NCBI GenBank assembly: GCA_028284905.1
Contig: JANQQU010000033.1
Location: 160,408-224,407 of the forward strand
Direction of reading: 5' to 3'
Length of the DNA: 64,000 nt
DNA from: Calditrichia bacterium
Lineage (GTDB): Bacteria; Calditrichota; Calditrichia; RBG-13-44-9; J075
Part shown: in pieces, positions 56,031 to 64,000 of the stretch
Numbering within the stretch: position 1 is the first letter of the stretch
Layout: each line of letters begins with the position of its first letter
Made by a program: the position numbers and the translations under genes
The notes under the pieces: model-generated
The model's input: only the letters and a program-made list of their open reading frames with translations
Database searches by the model: none
What the model was told of the DNA's origin: nothing

Positions 56031-56864
56031 TTACTTCTCTTCTAAACGATGCCATATTTGCGTACGTGAAAACGGCCCGAGATGCCCCCGAACTTTTAGG
56101 CGATCCGCTGATTCCAGCCACATCGAGCATCGATAGGTTTTCCCATTGCCGGGGTCAAGGATTCTGCCATGCTGCCATTTACCATCAACCAAGGTTAATT
56201 CGGAAAGAATTTCCAAGCCGACAATCTTTGCATTATGCAGGCTATCCTTACAAGCAGTGCAGCGGGCATCAGGTCCTTCGTTCGGCAGCAAAAATGTTTT
56301 CAAGATTCTCCCCTGCAGTTTGCCATCTTCAATGCTAACTTTTACCATTGCGCTTACTTCACCAAATCGTTCCTCGAGGACTTCCCATTTCCCCGCAGGG
56401 CTGTCAGAATTTCCTCCATCGACACGACGCCAGGTTTGAGTGTGGCGCAGAATACCAAGAGGGCCATGCTTCGATCGCACTTTCAGGGTGAGACTATCTT
56501 CCAACCACAATTGAGCAGCATAGGTTTTTCCATCAGCGGGATTTAACAAACGTCCCTTTTCCCACTTATCTTTTTTCAGATAAAAATCCTGAAGAATGCG
56601 TAAACCGCGCAAAGGATGATTCTTCTCATCCTCCTCGCAACGCACACAGCGACCATTATCGCCTTGATGCGGTCGTAAAAAGAGTTTACTAATTTTACCA
56701 CTCATTCCAGCATCGCCATCGGTAATTTCTACGATGGCCAATGTGTCCCCATTTTTCTCATCAAATGTTAACCATAAACCTGCCGGTGTGCTTTCCGGTC
56801 TACTAAGGAGGACAGTGGAAATTCCCAGGAGTAAAGCTATCAGGTAAAAGCTATTTCGCTGCAT
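56031..56864 (-). CDS. Protein with two DUF2147 domains
   Basis: A 277-residue exported protein with a signal peptide or anchor (about residues 5-22). It contains two copies of the DUF2147 domain: PAGLWLTFDEKNGDTLAIVEITDG with CVRC and GKTYAAQLWLEDSLTLKVR, then PAGKWEVLEERFGEVSAMVKVSIEDG with CTAC and GKTYRCSMWLESADRLKVRG. Each holds one CxxC, unusual for the family. DUF2147 proteins are envelope proteins of unknown function. Its start lies inside the end of the hydroxylase gene (14-base overlap), with AAAGGAG upstream. Confidence 0.88.
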   Translation of the reverse strand: MQRNSFYLIALLLGISTVLLSRPESTPAGLWLTFDEKNGDTLAIVEITDGDAGMSGKISKLFLRPHQGDNGRCVRCEEDEKNHPLRGLRILQDFYLKKDKWEKGRLLNPADGKTYAAQLWLEDSLTLKVRSKHGPLGILRHTQTWRRVDGGNSDSPAGKWEVLEERFGEVSAMVKVSIEDGKLQGRILKTFLLPNEGPDARCTACKDSLHNAKIVGLEILSELTLVDGKWQHGRILDPGNGKTYRCSMWLESADRLKVRGHLGPFSRTQIWHRLEEK

Positions 56865-57633
56865 GGTTCGCTCTCCTTTCCGTTACTGCGTCATAGATAT
56901 CGTCATAGTCTGGATGGGTGGTGCTCATCCAGTCGTCCCACCAGCTAAAGTACAGTCCGTAATTATAGTTGAACTTGCTATGATGCAGATTATGATGGGT
57001 GGAAGTTGTATGCCAGCGTAGCCATTTATTCCGGGTAAATCCCTTTGGAAAGAACTCAAAGCCGAGATGCCCGAGCACATCACGGAAAATCATGTAGATG
57101 AGAAATATGCCGATTGCATAGATATGTAACGGCATGATCATCAGCATAAAAGTAAGACTGAAAGCCTGGATCAACGCCTCCAGCGGATGAAAGGAATAAG
57201 CCGCCCAGGGAGAAGGGTTGGTCGACATATGATGCACTTTATGAACATGTTTATATATTTTCGGATGATGCATCAGGCGGTGCGTCCAGTAAAAGTAAGT
57301 ATCATGCAAAAACAGCATCAGGGGAATGCTCAACAGAAAATACAGCCAGCCATATACGGAAATGTCGCTGTAAATTTCAAAATAGCCGGCTGTTTTCCCC
57401 CAGTATATCCCCAACCCATTCAGGGCAAAAATGAGGCACGTGCTTAATGAATAACGAAACTCATGCCAAAGCCGTGCGGCACGCGGAAATTTTTCCTGAA
57501 TAAAACGATGCTCCAGGCGTTTCCGTATCAATACCCAAAAAATCAGAAATGCCGGGCCGGCAAAGAGGAAATATCGTAGAAAGTCGTTGGTTAAAATGCG
57601 AAGATATACCGCGAAGATTTGATCTGTAGTCAT
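56851..57633 (-). CDS. Sterol desaturase / fatty acid hydroxylase superfamily protein
   Basis: A 260-residue inner-membrane protein with four helices. The three histidine boxes of the di-iron family are present: HDTYFYWTHRLMHH, HKVHH and HTTSTHHNLHH. Members hydroxylate or desaturate sterols, fatty acids or carotenoids. Which lipid is the target is not clear. AAAAGGAG before the ATG supports the start. It overlaps the DUF2147 gene, implying joint expression, and the AraC-type gene lies upstream on the same strand. Confidence 0.92.
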   Translation of the reverse strand: MTTDQIFAVYLRILTNDFLRYFLFAGPAFLIFWVLIRKRLEHRFIQEKFPRAARLWHEFRYSLSTCLIFALNGLGIYWGKTAGYFEIYSDISVYGWLYFLLSIPLMLFLHDTYFYWTHRLMHHPKIYKHVHKVHHMSTNPSPWAAYSFHPLEALIQAFSLTFMLMIMPLHIYAIGIFLIYMIFRDVLGHLGFEFFPKGFTRNKWLRWHTTSTHHNLHHSKFNYNYGLYFSWWDDWMSTTHPDYDDIYDAVTERRANHAAK

Positions 57634-57750
57634 CCAGGTTCTCCTTTTTAGTGAATGCCAAATTGCAATGGCAAGCTAGAGAGAACCTTGTTCGTTACTC
57701 CACTGGATTCCGAAAAATCCTTACAGATTTCGAAATTGATAAGGATTTTT

Positions 57751-57808
57751 GCAAATGGGCAAATGGGCAAGCATGAAAGCTTGCTCATTTGCTCATCTGC
57801 TCATTTGC
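57751..57808 (+). repeat. GCAAATGG-type dispersed repeat, copy 2
   Basis: GCAAATGG units, a spacer, then GCTCATTTGCTCATCTGCTC units. It overlaps the 3' end of the AraC-type gene: the last seven residues (ANEQMSK) and the stop codon are encoded by repeat sequence. Confidence 0.87.
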
Positions 57809-58837
57809 TTTCCGATAAGCCGTCGGCGTCAAGCCGGTCTGCTGTTTAAAAGCACCATTAAATGGCCCGAGAGATTTATAACCGAGGTGATAGGCGATTT
57901 CCAGGATGGTCAGTTCCGTCTGCTCCGGATCTTCCAAAATATCGCAGGCCTCCCGAATACGATATTGATTAAGGAAATCGTTAAAGTTCCGATAGCCAAG
58001 ATGCTGGTTGATCAAACGGCGAAGTTTGTATTCTTTTTCATTCAGTTTTTCTGCCAGGCGTCCAATCGTCAGGCCTTCTTCCCGGTAGAATTTTTCTACT
58101 GTCATTAAGTTTTCCAGATCTTCAATCAATTGCGGGGAAGGTGAGGATTCATTTTCGCTCGTCGGCGCCGGTTCGCTGCGATAAAAATCCGCAGAAAAAG
58201 TGAGCGTCGATATGGCAAAGTAAAGGATCATTACAAAAATTAATCCCTTGTGGAAAATCTCCAGAAATTGTGGTGCGGCATTTTCAAAAAGAACGATTTC
58301 TCCAAAAAGAGTGCTGGCGATCAGCACTGCACTGAGTAGTATCAGCTGGCTGCGCAGACGAATCCGCGCTTCGATGAGATCCGCCTGGCGACCGTTATAG
58401 GCAGCAAATGCTGCGAGGATAACGAAGATAAAAGAGATCATCTGCGGTAAAAATCCCCGGAGGATTCCCAGGGTTGTTTCTGGTCCGGCCCAGGCGCTAT
58501 CTTTTAGAAAGAAGAGAAAATATTGAAACGCAATCACTACTGCGAGAATCACCCAATGTCTTTTTTCCAACTGAAAATGATCATTGAATAATGTATTGGA
58601 GAGCAGCCATAAAACGATCGGAATAATAAAAGCGCCACCGACCAGAATTAAAACAAATGGCATTTCCCAAATTGGCCGCCAGCCGATCAGCAAATAACAA
58701 GCGACGCCAAAACAAAGGGCAATGGTCAGGAACCGCTCTGAGCGGCGGATAGACGCCCGCAGCAAAACCAAAGAAAGCATTGTTAAAATGCCAATGCTCA
58801 AAAATCGTAAGATGTCGCTTAACAACCAATTATTCAT
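57785..58837 (-). CDS. Membrane-anchored AraC family transcriptional regulator
   Basis: A 350-residue protein with seven predicted N-terminal helices (residues about 5-215) and a C-terminal AraC/XylS DNA-binding domain (LTIGRLAEKLNEKEYKLRRLINQHLGYRNFNDFLNQYRIREACDIL, then TILEIAYHLGYKSLGPFNGAFKQQTGLTPTAYR). Such 7TM-AraC proteins are found in several FCB bacteria; ligand sensing through the membrane is presumed. It could control the hydroxylase/DUF2147 pair downstream. The C-terminus ends in a repeat. No strong ribosome binding site. Confidence 0.9.
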   Translation of the reverse strand: MNNWLLSDILRFLSIGILTMLSLVLLRASIRRSERFLTIALCFGVACYLLIGWRPIWEMPFVLILVGGAFIIPIVLWLLSNTLFNDHFQLEKRHWVILAVVIAFQYFLFFLKDSAWAGPETTLGILRGFLPQMISFIFVILAAFAAYNGRQADLIEARIRLRSQLILLSAVLIASTLFGEIVLFENAAPQFLEIFHKGLIFVMILYFAISTLTFSADFYRSEPAPTSENESSPSPQLIEDLENLMTVEKFYREEGLTIGRLAEKLNEKEYKLRRLINQHLGYRNFNDFLNQYRIREACDILEDPEQTELTILEIAYHLGYKSLGPFNGAFKQQTGLTPTAYRKANEQMSK

Positions 58838-58944
58838 TTGCGTCTTTTCGTTCCGTTTTTCGTCTGCTATATGAAACGGGTAATTTTCAATGATTGTTAT
58901 CAGATAATTTATGAATCGATATTTTCCTGTGGAGAAATTAAAAT

Positions 58945-60243
58945 ATGACCGGCAAAAGCAAATTCAGTTTTCCCAAAGTCTCTTCGATAATTCTTTTAGC
59001 GTTCCTGCTTATGGCTATTTCCCTAGATGGTCTTTCCAAAGAGGATACACCAAGCAATTCCGACTCAGACTGGCCACAATGGCGCGGATCAAATCGGGAC
59101 GGGGTTTCCACCCTGAAAAATATTACCACCGATTGGTCAGACTTAGCAGGGCAAACACTCTGGCGAATTCCTGCCGGTGAAGGATATTCCGGCATTTCTG
59201 TCGCCCGGGGTAAATTGCTTACCATGTGGGATGCCGAGCAATCCCAGTTCCTGGTTTCTCTCGATGCTCAAACCGGCGAGGAAAACTGGCGTTTCAAAAT
59301 TGGGGATAGTTTTCAGAATTCCTATGGGAACGGACCGCGCTCCACTCCGGCGATTGATGATTCCCTGGTGTATGCAATATCAGCCCGCGGGCTGCTTGTC
59401 GCGGTGGAGGTCGAGAGCGGAGCGCTAAACTGGCAACATGATTTAGCATCTGAATACGGCGGGAGAATTCCCGGTATTGGATATTCATCTTCGCCGTTAC
59501 TTTATGAGGATAAGCTATTTGTTGAGGTCGGCGGCGAGGATGATTTCGCATTCGCCGCTTTTCAGAAACAAACCGGCAAGCTGCTCTGGCACTCACAATC
59601 GGATTTACCCGCTTACTCTTCTCCGATCATCGCAAATATCAACAACAGGCCACAACTGGTTTTCCTCAGCGCAGATGGTTTATTTTCGCTTTCCCCGCAG
59701 GATGGCCAATTGCGCTGGCAATATTCCTGGCAAACCCGCTGCCCGTCTACCGGCATACCACTGAACGCCGCGACACCATTATTCCTGGCACCGGACAAAA
59801 TTTTTATATCCAGCGGATATGGCACCGTTTCCGGCGGTATTCTGATCCAGGTAAAAGAACAGGACGGTCAATTTACTGCGGAAAAACTTTGGCAAACGGA
59901 CGAGATGAAAAACCTCTTCAATTCATCAGTGCTTTTCGAGCAGCACATTTACGGCTTTGATGGCGCCATTCTAAAACCCATTGATGCTGCCAGCGGGGAG
60001 GAAAAGTGGAAGGCACGCGGATTCCAGCGCGGTTCCTTGGTTCTTGTCGATAATTACCTGATCGTGCTGGGAGAAAGGGGCAAGCTAGCCTTGGTAGAAG
60101 CAACTCCGGAAAGATTTAATGAAATTACCAGCTTTCAGGCCCTGGATGGCAAATGCTGGACCAGCCCGACACTGGCGAACGGTAAACTCTATTTGCGGAA
60201 TCACAAGGAGATAGTTGCATTCGATATTCAAGCCAGGGAATAA
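58945..60243 (+). CDS. PQQ-type beta-propeller exported protein
   Basis: A 432-residue protein with an N-terminal signal (KVSSIILLAFLLMAISLDG). The start of the mature part, SDWPQWRGSNRDGVSTL, and blades such as SLDAQTGEENWRFKIG and FDGAILKPIDAASGEEKWKARG match PQQ-like repeats. It is a relative of the EF-hand propeller at 33060-34547 but has no EF-hands. Catalytic residues of PQQ dehydrogenases are not seen. GGAGA about ten bases upstream supports the ATG. It is divergent from the AraC gene. Confidence 0.88.
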   Translation: MTGKSKFSFPKVSSIILLAFLLMAISLDGLSKEDTPSNSDSDWPQWRGSNRDGVSTLKNITTDWSDLAGQTLWRIPAGEGYSGISVARGKLLTMWDAEQSQFLVSLDAQTGEENWRFKIGDSFQNSYGNGPRSTPAIDDSLVYAISARGLLVAVEVESGALNWQHDLASEYGGRIPGIGYSSSPLLYEDKLFVEVGGEDDFAFAAFQKQTGKLLWHSQSDLPAYSSPIIANINNRPQLVFLSADGLFSLSPQDGQLRWQYSWQTRCPSTGIPLNAATPLFLAPDKIFISSGYGTVSGGILIQVKEQDGQFTAEKLWQTDEMKNLFNSSVLFEQHIYGFDGAILKPIDAASGEEKWKARGFQRGSLVLVDNYLIVLGERGKLALVEATPERFNEITSFQALDGKCWTSPTLANGKLYLRNHKEIVAFDIQARE

Positions 60244-60329
60244 AAACATAACAGACCTGACCCTCGTCTAACTCATTGTTTAGTTTGCTGACAAGATATT
60301 GAGTTCTACCATTATAATAGCCATTTCCA

Positions 60330-60357
60330 TTCATCCTGAGCCCGTCGAAGGGTGAAT
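60330..60357. repeat. Fragment of a widespread TCATCCTGAGC-type repeat
   Basis: TTCATCCTGAGCCCGTCGAAGGGTGAA resembles a palindrome half known from many bacterial genomes. One copy; no second arm is seen. Confidence 0.5.
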
Positions 60358-60416
60358 AGGGGTAAACGTATTATTTTTTATCCAGTAATAAATTCATTAT
60401 TTAATAGGGGAAATTT

Positions 60417-60875
60417 ATGCAGCAAAAATATCATCTCGCTCAATTTAACATTGCCCGGATGCGGGTACCGATTGATCATCCGGAAATGGCAGATTTTGTT
60501 GCCGAACTGGAGGGCATCAACAAGCTGGCGGAAGATAGTCCCGGCTTTGTATGGCGCTTGCAGGGAGATGAAGGCGATTCAACCGACATTCGGGCTTTCA
60601 ACGATCCCATGCTCCTGGTAAATATGTCTGTCTGGGAATCGGTCGAATCTCTTAAAGAATACACTTACCGCAGCGATCATGTGCGGATTTTCAAGATGCG
60701 CAAGAAGTGGTTCGATAAACCGGAAGACCCTTCGATGGTATTGTGGTGGGTGCCGGCTGGACATACGCCAACGATTCAAGAAGCAGAAAAGCGCTTGAAG
60801 CAACTCGAAGCAGAAGGACCCAGTCCGCGTGCTTTTACTTTTGCGAAGCCTTTCCCGGTGGACAGTGATGTATAA
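60417..60875 (+). CDS. DUF3291 domain protein
   Basis: A 152-residue cytoplasmic protein matching DUF3291: YHLAQFNIARMRVPIDHPEMADFVAELEGIN, DSPGFVWRLQGDEG, NMSVWESVESLKEYTYRSDHVRIFKMRKKWF and LWWVPAGHTPTIQEAEKRLKQL. It is a dimeric alpha/beta-barrel type (ABM-like) domain, function unknown. AGGGGA upstream supports the ATG. It is a single-gene unit. Confidence 0.9.
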   Translation: MQQKYHLAQFNIARMRVPIDHPEMADFVAELEGINKLAEDSPGFVWRLQGDEGDSTDIRAFNDPMLLVNMSVWESVESLKEYTYRSDHVRIFKMRKKWFDKPEDPSMVLWWVPAGHTPTIQEAEKRLKQLEAEGPSPRAFTFAKPFPVDSDV

Positions 60876-60882
60876 TATTTTT

Positions 60883-60961
60883 GCCACGGATGAACACTGA
60901 TAGACACGGATAAACAGGAAAGTGCTAAAATAATCCGTGAGTGTCTGTGTATATCAGTGGC
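60883..60961. repeat. Inverted repeat of CACGGATgaacac type
   Basis: Imperfect 29-base arms at 60883-60911 and 60933-60961 are reverse complements with several mismatches. Repeats of this CACGGAT/ATCCGTG type occur in many bacterial genomes as short intergenic elements. Confidence 0.65.
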
Positions 60962-60978
60962 TAATAAAATATCTCTTG

Positions 60979-61284
60979 CTAGTTGTTGTTCGTAGAATCT
61001 TCTCTCGTTGGAAGTAAATCTGCTAATCTTATACTGCCCCGCACCAGCAGCTCCTTTTCGCCTTTCGTGAGCCTTTTGACCCTCCACTCCAGACGATAAG
61101 CCAGCTGCTTATCCCCAATCATTTCCTGAAAAGCCAGCCGGAGCGGCGCTTTTCCTTTCAGGTATTTGGCGCATTTTTCCCCCTGCGACTGATGCTCCAG
61201 AAAACGGCGTTCAACATCAATTGTTACCCCGGTGTAAAGGGAATTGTCGGCGCAGCGGATGATGTAGAGATGCCAGTCGCTCAA
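60979..61284 (-). CDS. GIY-YIG nuclease-superfamily protein (UPF0213/YhbQ-like)
   Basis: A 101-residue protein that begins at a TTG codon. The single-domain GIY-YIG fold shows HLYIIRCADNSLYTGVTIDVERRFLEHQ, with Arg and Tyr positions of the active site, and the usual C-terminal helix. YhbQ-like proteins have weak DNA nuclease activity in some species; function in the cell is uncertain. A repeat lies just beyond its 3' end. Confidence 0.87.
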   Translation of the reverse strand: MSDWHLYIIRCADNSLYTGVTIDVERRFLEHQSQGEKCAKYLKGKAPLRLAFQEMIGDKQLAYRLEWRVKRLTKGEKELLVRGSIRLADLLPTREDSTNNN

Positions 61285-61325
61285 TGGATAGGACTTCCCG
61301 GGTATTTAGTGATTATTAAAAGCTT

Positions 61326-61398
61326 CAAATGGGCAAATGGGCAAATGGGCAAATGGGCAAATTTGCAAGTCTTGCTCATTTGCTCATCTGCTCATTTG
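61326..61398 (+). repeat. GCAAATGG-type dispersed repeat, copy 3
   Basis: Four GCAAATGG-like units, then TTTGCAAG, then GCTCATTTGCTCATCTGCTC units. It begins or ends within three bases of the stop codon of the T9SS protein at 61401-62702, and lies just upstream of the GIY-YIG start. Confidence 0.87.
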
Positions 61399-61400
61399 GT

Positions 61401-62702
61401 TTATCGAACCAGTAACATCCGTTTGGCCGCAGTATAACTACCAGCTTTCAGGCGATAGATATAAACACCGGAAGGGGCCTCCGCGCCGAAGCGGTTACGA
61501 CCATCCCACTGCACTTCGTAGTTACCGGCAGCACGTTTTTCATTCAGCAACGTTTTTACCAGCTTTCCGCTGATATCATAAACCGCCAGCTCAACTGTTC
61601 CGGCTGCTGACATCTTAAATCCGATATTGGTTTCCGGGTTGAAGGGATTGGGATAATTCTGCGCCAGGGAAAAATTTCTGGCGGCATTATCGTCATCAGC
61701 AGCGATTCCGGTTACGCTCCCCTCAAAAGAGAATACTTGCAGACCAGTGCCGCCACTGGTGAGAATTATTCCCGAGGGCAAAAACGGATAAGCGCCAAAG
61801 GTAGAACCAATGGTATTATTTTCCGCAGCCACGACCAGGGTATCCGGCCGGGAAATATCAAAAATGCGCAAGCCGGCAGAATAGTAAGAAGTATAGGCGT
61901 AATGCCCTTTCACATAAAGGTTGTGAACCGTTGCGCCCACATCGGTGTAGCCGCCAACCTTTTCCGGGTTTTCCAAACTACGAATATCCCAGATAGTAAT
62001 GTCCGGGGTATTTCCGTTAGCCAGTTCATCGCAAATGTAGAGGTAATCATTCCCGATATCCGTCCACCCCTGATGATGATATGTAATGGTCGGATCGTTA
62101 ATGCTCGTCAATAAAAAGGGGCTTTCGATATTGGTAATATCATAAATATTCGTACCGGCGCTGCCATGAAAGTCGTAGAGACGATTCCCGATAACAGTGG
62201 CATCATGGCCTTCTACACCACCGGTCCAAATAGGGGTAGGATCGGTCGGATCAATATTCAGATCATAGATAATCAGACGAGGATTGGAAAATTCTGCCAC
62301 CATGTAGCCAGTCTCGGTAATGAATACATTGTGAGAAGATTCGAAACTGCCAACAACCGAAGGATTATAAACATCGGAGATATCGATAATTTTTCCCCCG
62401 TTAGCGCCCGGACCGCCGGTAACGGTGTAAACATAATGATCCCACACTTTATGATCGAAGCTGGGCACATTGTCAACATGGGCAGTACGAAATATATTCT
62501 CCGGGTCATTAACATCTACAATGGAGATACCGTTACTGCCAACGATGGCATACTCATCTCCCTGGTCGTCGACATATCCCCATACGTCTGTGCCACCACC
62601 GAGGTTAATTTGGTCTTTAAGGATTAATTCCTGGGCGGAGAGTAATCCGAGTCCCAGCAACAAACAGATTGCAAAGAATGAAGAAAAACGATATTGTAAC
62701 AT
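61401..62702 (-). CDS. LVIVD-repeat (choice-of-anchor B) protein with T9SS sorting domain
   Basis: A 433-residue exported protein with a signal peptide ending near LLSAQE. The central part has LVIVD-type beta-propeller repeats (ISIVDVNDPENIFRTAHV, KIIDISDVYNPSVVGSFES, IWDIRSLENPEKVGGYTD, LRIFDISRPDTLVVAA), matching the choice-of-anchor B family. The C-terminal 90 residues are the T9SS tail (NYPNPFNPETNIGFKM to KRMLLVR). Expected at the surface. GGAG seven bases upstream supports the ATG. A repeat abuts its 3' end. Confidence 0.9.
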   Translation of the reverse strand: MLQYRFSSFFAICLLLGLGLLSAQELILKDQINLGGGTDVWGYVDDQGDEYAIVGSNGISIVDVNDPENIFRTAHVDNVPSFDHKVWDHYVYTVTGGPGANGGKIIDISDVYNPSVVGSFESSHNVFITETGYMVAEFSNPRLIIYDLNIDPTDPTPIWTGGVEGHDATVIGNRLYDFHGSAGTNIYDITNIESPFLLTSINDPTITYHHQGWTDIGNDYLYICDELANGNTPDITIWDIRSLENPEKVGGYTDVGATVHNLYVKGHYAYTSYYSAGLRIFDISRPDTLVVAAENNTIGSTFGAYPFLPSGIILTSGGTGLQVFSFEGSVTGIAADDDNAARNFSLAQNYPNPFNPETNIGFKMSAAGTVELAVYDISGKLVKTLLNEKRAAGNYEVQWDGRNRFGAEAPSGVYIYRLKAGSYTAAKRMLLVR

Positions 62703-62807
62703 AGGAAGGCTCCGGTAAATGTGAAACGTCTTGTAAAGAGCTAATACCGGAATTGGCAGATTTTCCCTCCCTTGACGCTCCGGGCAACAAGCTGCAGATC
62801 GAATAGC

Positions 62808-63695
62808 TTATAACAGAGTACCAGCTACTACCGGCACGACCTTTCCGCCAACACGAACGACAATACCATCAGCATTCGTTTCTGTACTCAGATATAACCG
62901 GGATGGCCGATTAATTTCATATCCCTGCTCCACGGTAATGTCTATCGAGTCTTCCCCCCAGTATTGATAGTGGGTCAGAAAACCAGCCAGGCAGCCGTTG
63001 GCACTGCCGGTCGCCGGATCTTCCGGGATACCATAGTAATCGACAAACACCCGGGCATTGAGATCATTTTCCGAAGAATAGGTTTCCGAAGAAAATACCA
63101 ACACCAGCTTGGAGGCAATTTTTTCCACCAGCGCGAAATATTTCTCCTGATTGACTTTTGCACGTTTCACTGCACTCATAGACTTCAGGGGAACAATCAG
63201 CGCTGGTATCCCGGTTGCAACTTCCTGAATCGGAAAGCGAGTATCGAAATCCCCAGGATCCAGGTTCAGCATCTCGCTAAAGGTGGCGACTGAATAACGC
63301 GGGCCAAATTCCGGTGGGCGTTGGGTCATCCACATCAAATCCGGGCGATCATCATTGTAGCTAAAGGCCACGGGTATTTGCCCCACTGCCAGATTGAGTG
63401 TCACTTCCGTTACCGGCTCACCAACAACTTCCTGCTGAAGAATGTAAGCCGTCCCCAGTGTGGGGTGACCGGCAAAAGGAATTTCCTCGACAGGGGTAAA
63501 GATGCGTACATCATAACCGCCATCCGTTGCTTCGTCCGAGATTATAAATGTCGTTTCGGAAAAATTCATTTCCTTGGCAATACGCTGCATTTCTTCGCCG
63601 GAGAAATGCCCCGCGCCACGAAAGACGGCGAGCTGATTTCCTTCGTATTTATTCTCTGCGAATACATCAACAATGTATAATTTCGGTTCACTCAT
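62808..63695 (-). CDS. PhzF family isomerase/epimerase-like protein
   Basis: A 295-residue cytoplasmic protein of the PhzF/DAP-epimerase-like fold. Key parts are KLYIVDVFAENKYEGNQLAVF, the catalytic Glu47 in MNFSETTFI, FTPVEEIPFAGHPTLGTAY and DPATGSANGCLAGFL. PhzF isomerises a phenazine precursor; most family members outside phenazine clusters have unknown substrates, and no phenazine genes are here. GAGG about ten bases upstream fits the ATG. It stands alone. Confidence 0.92.
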   Translation of the reverse strand: MSEPKLYIVDVFAENKYEGNQLAVFRGAGHFSGEEMQRIAKEMNFSETTFIISDEATDGGYDVRIFTPVEEIPFAGHPTLGTAYILQQEVVGEPVTEVTLNLAVGQIPVAFSYNDDRPDLMWMTQRPPEFGPRYSVATFSEMLNLDPGDFDTRFPIQEVATGIPALIVPLKSMSAVKRAKVNQEKYFALVEKIASKLVLVFSSETYSSENDLNARVFVDYYGIPEDPATGSANGCLAGFLTHYQYWGEDSIDITVEQGYEINRPSRLYLSTETNADGIVVRVGGKVVPVVAGTLL

Positions 63696-63843
63696 AATAT
63701 CTGCACCTCATCTCCAAATCGTTAAGGGACATGGTTTTGTTAGCAAAATTATACAGGATCGCGCTTCTAAAGTCAATAAGGAAAATGGTAAGACGTTCTG
63801 AGTTCTGAGTTTAAAGTTCAGAGTTATCTGGTTCCCAAACTCC
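63696..63843. other. Intergenic region before the insertion sequence
   Basis: About 150 bases with a short direct repeat (GTTCTGAGTTCTGAGTTT). No gene is seen. Confidence 0.35.
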
Positions 63844-64000
63844 TGAGACTGTGTAAAAAGTATTTGCAATCCAGGAAACCTGGTACTACCGTTTTACAGC
63901 TAAAAAAAGAATGTGGAGAGCTAATGCATTACATAAAAGGCAGTAACCGTAATCAGACAGCATTGTTTCCGGAATCCCTGGAAGACTATATTTCAGAGGA
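63844..64000 (+). mobile_element. IS1182-type insertion sequence (left part, cut by window edge)
   Basis: A transposase start is recognised at 63924. About 80 bases upstream, the sequence TGAGACTGTGTAAAAAG (63844-63860) is like the ends of IS1182-family elements and may be the left terminal repeat. The element runs out of the window, so the other end and target duplication cannot be seen. Confidence 0.65.
63924..64000 (+). CDS. IS1182 family transposase, N-terminal fragment (incomplete at window edge)
   Basis: The first 25 residues read MHYIKGSNRNQTALFPESLEDYISE, cut by the window end. This matches the start pattern of IS1182-type (DDE) transposases (YI.G.NR.Q..LFP..L.DYI...N). GGAGAG upstream supports the ATG. 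Whether the full gene is intact cannot be known here. Confidence 0.8.
   Translation, partial: MHYIKGSNRNQTALFPESLEDYISE

Noticed and set aside
61326..61398. Possible CRISPR array
   Set aside because: Units are 7-8 bases without spacers of regular length and no cas genes are near; it is a short tandem repeat.
62808..63695. Phenazine biosynthesis cluster
   Set aside because: Only a single PhzF-family gene is present; most family members are unrelated to phenazines.

Overview
The window looks like chromosomal DNA of an uncultured or little-studied Gram-negative bacterium of the FCB group. The best guess is Calditrichota, KSB1 or Ignavibacteria-like. Four exported proteins end in the same C-terminal domain, which carries the NYPNPFNP motif of type IX secretion cargo in those phyla. 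There are many lipoprotein signal peptides, a TonB-dependent receptor with a carboxypeptidase-regulatory-like N-terminal domain, and purine-rich (GGAG/AGGA) ribosome binding sites. The phylum call is inference: there is no rRNA or ribosomal protein gene to test it. I found no tRNA, rRNA, CRISPR array or prophage. Most of the window is ordinary chromosome with short operons on both strands.

Layout. 0.4-8 kb: a three-domain cation/proton antiporter, a Na/phosphate cotransporter with an extracytoplasmic N-terminal domain, a SixA-like phosphatase, then an overlapping operon of a DUF1080 lipoprotein and two methyltransferases. 8-11 kb: a small Cys-rich exported protein followed by a TonB-dependent receptor that resembles copper receptors. 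11-25.4 kb: three large exported proteins with T9SS tails, a lipoprotein, a beta-lactamase-fold hydrolase, a di-heme cytochrome c peroxidase lipoprotein, an exported protein of unknown function and a membrane protein with a possible TIR-like domain. 25.7-30.7 kb: an SRPBCC/DUF493 cluster, an unknown membrane protein, a second Na/phosphate symporter with its own PhoU, and a YCII lipoprotein. 30.9-38 kb: a sodium:solute symporter, a PQQ-type beta-propeller with two EF-hands, a DUF2809/gamma-glutamylcyclotransferase pair, a GT-C-like membrane protein and a DMT exporter. 38-43 kb: glycine decarboxylase (gcvP) with a downstream lipoprotein, and a CoxG-like protein. 43.2-45.9 kb: a four-gene membrane redox operon centred on a ferric-reductase-like/Rieske fusion. 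45.9-47.6 kb: a gene-poor stretch holding one protein with two AP2-like domains. 47.6-56 kb: core metabolism (accD, surE, guaA, glmS) and a paired M16 protease. 56-63.7 kb: a duplicated-DUF2147 protein, a sterol-desaturase-type hydroxylase, a membrane AraC regulator, a second beta-propeller, DUF3291, a GIY-YIG protein, an LVIVD-repeat T9SS protein and a PhzF protein. The window ends inside an IS1182-type insertion sequence.

Shared themes are phosphate and sodium transport (two unrelated-looking Na/Pi systems, an SSF symporter and an antiporter), envelope redox chemistry (cytochrome peroxidase, Rieske fusion, TonB receptor) and secreted beta-propellers. Short palindromic repeat families sit between genes. 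In two cases (a PhoU gene and an AraC-type gene) the repeat itself supplies the last codons and the stop codon. The items most worth following up are the Rieske operon, the twin-AP2 gene with its long flanks, the TIR-like membrane protein and the Cys-rich protein/receptor pair.
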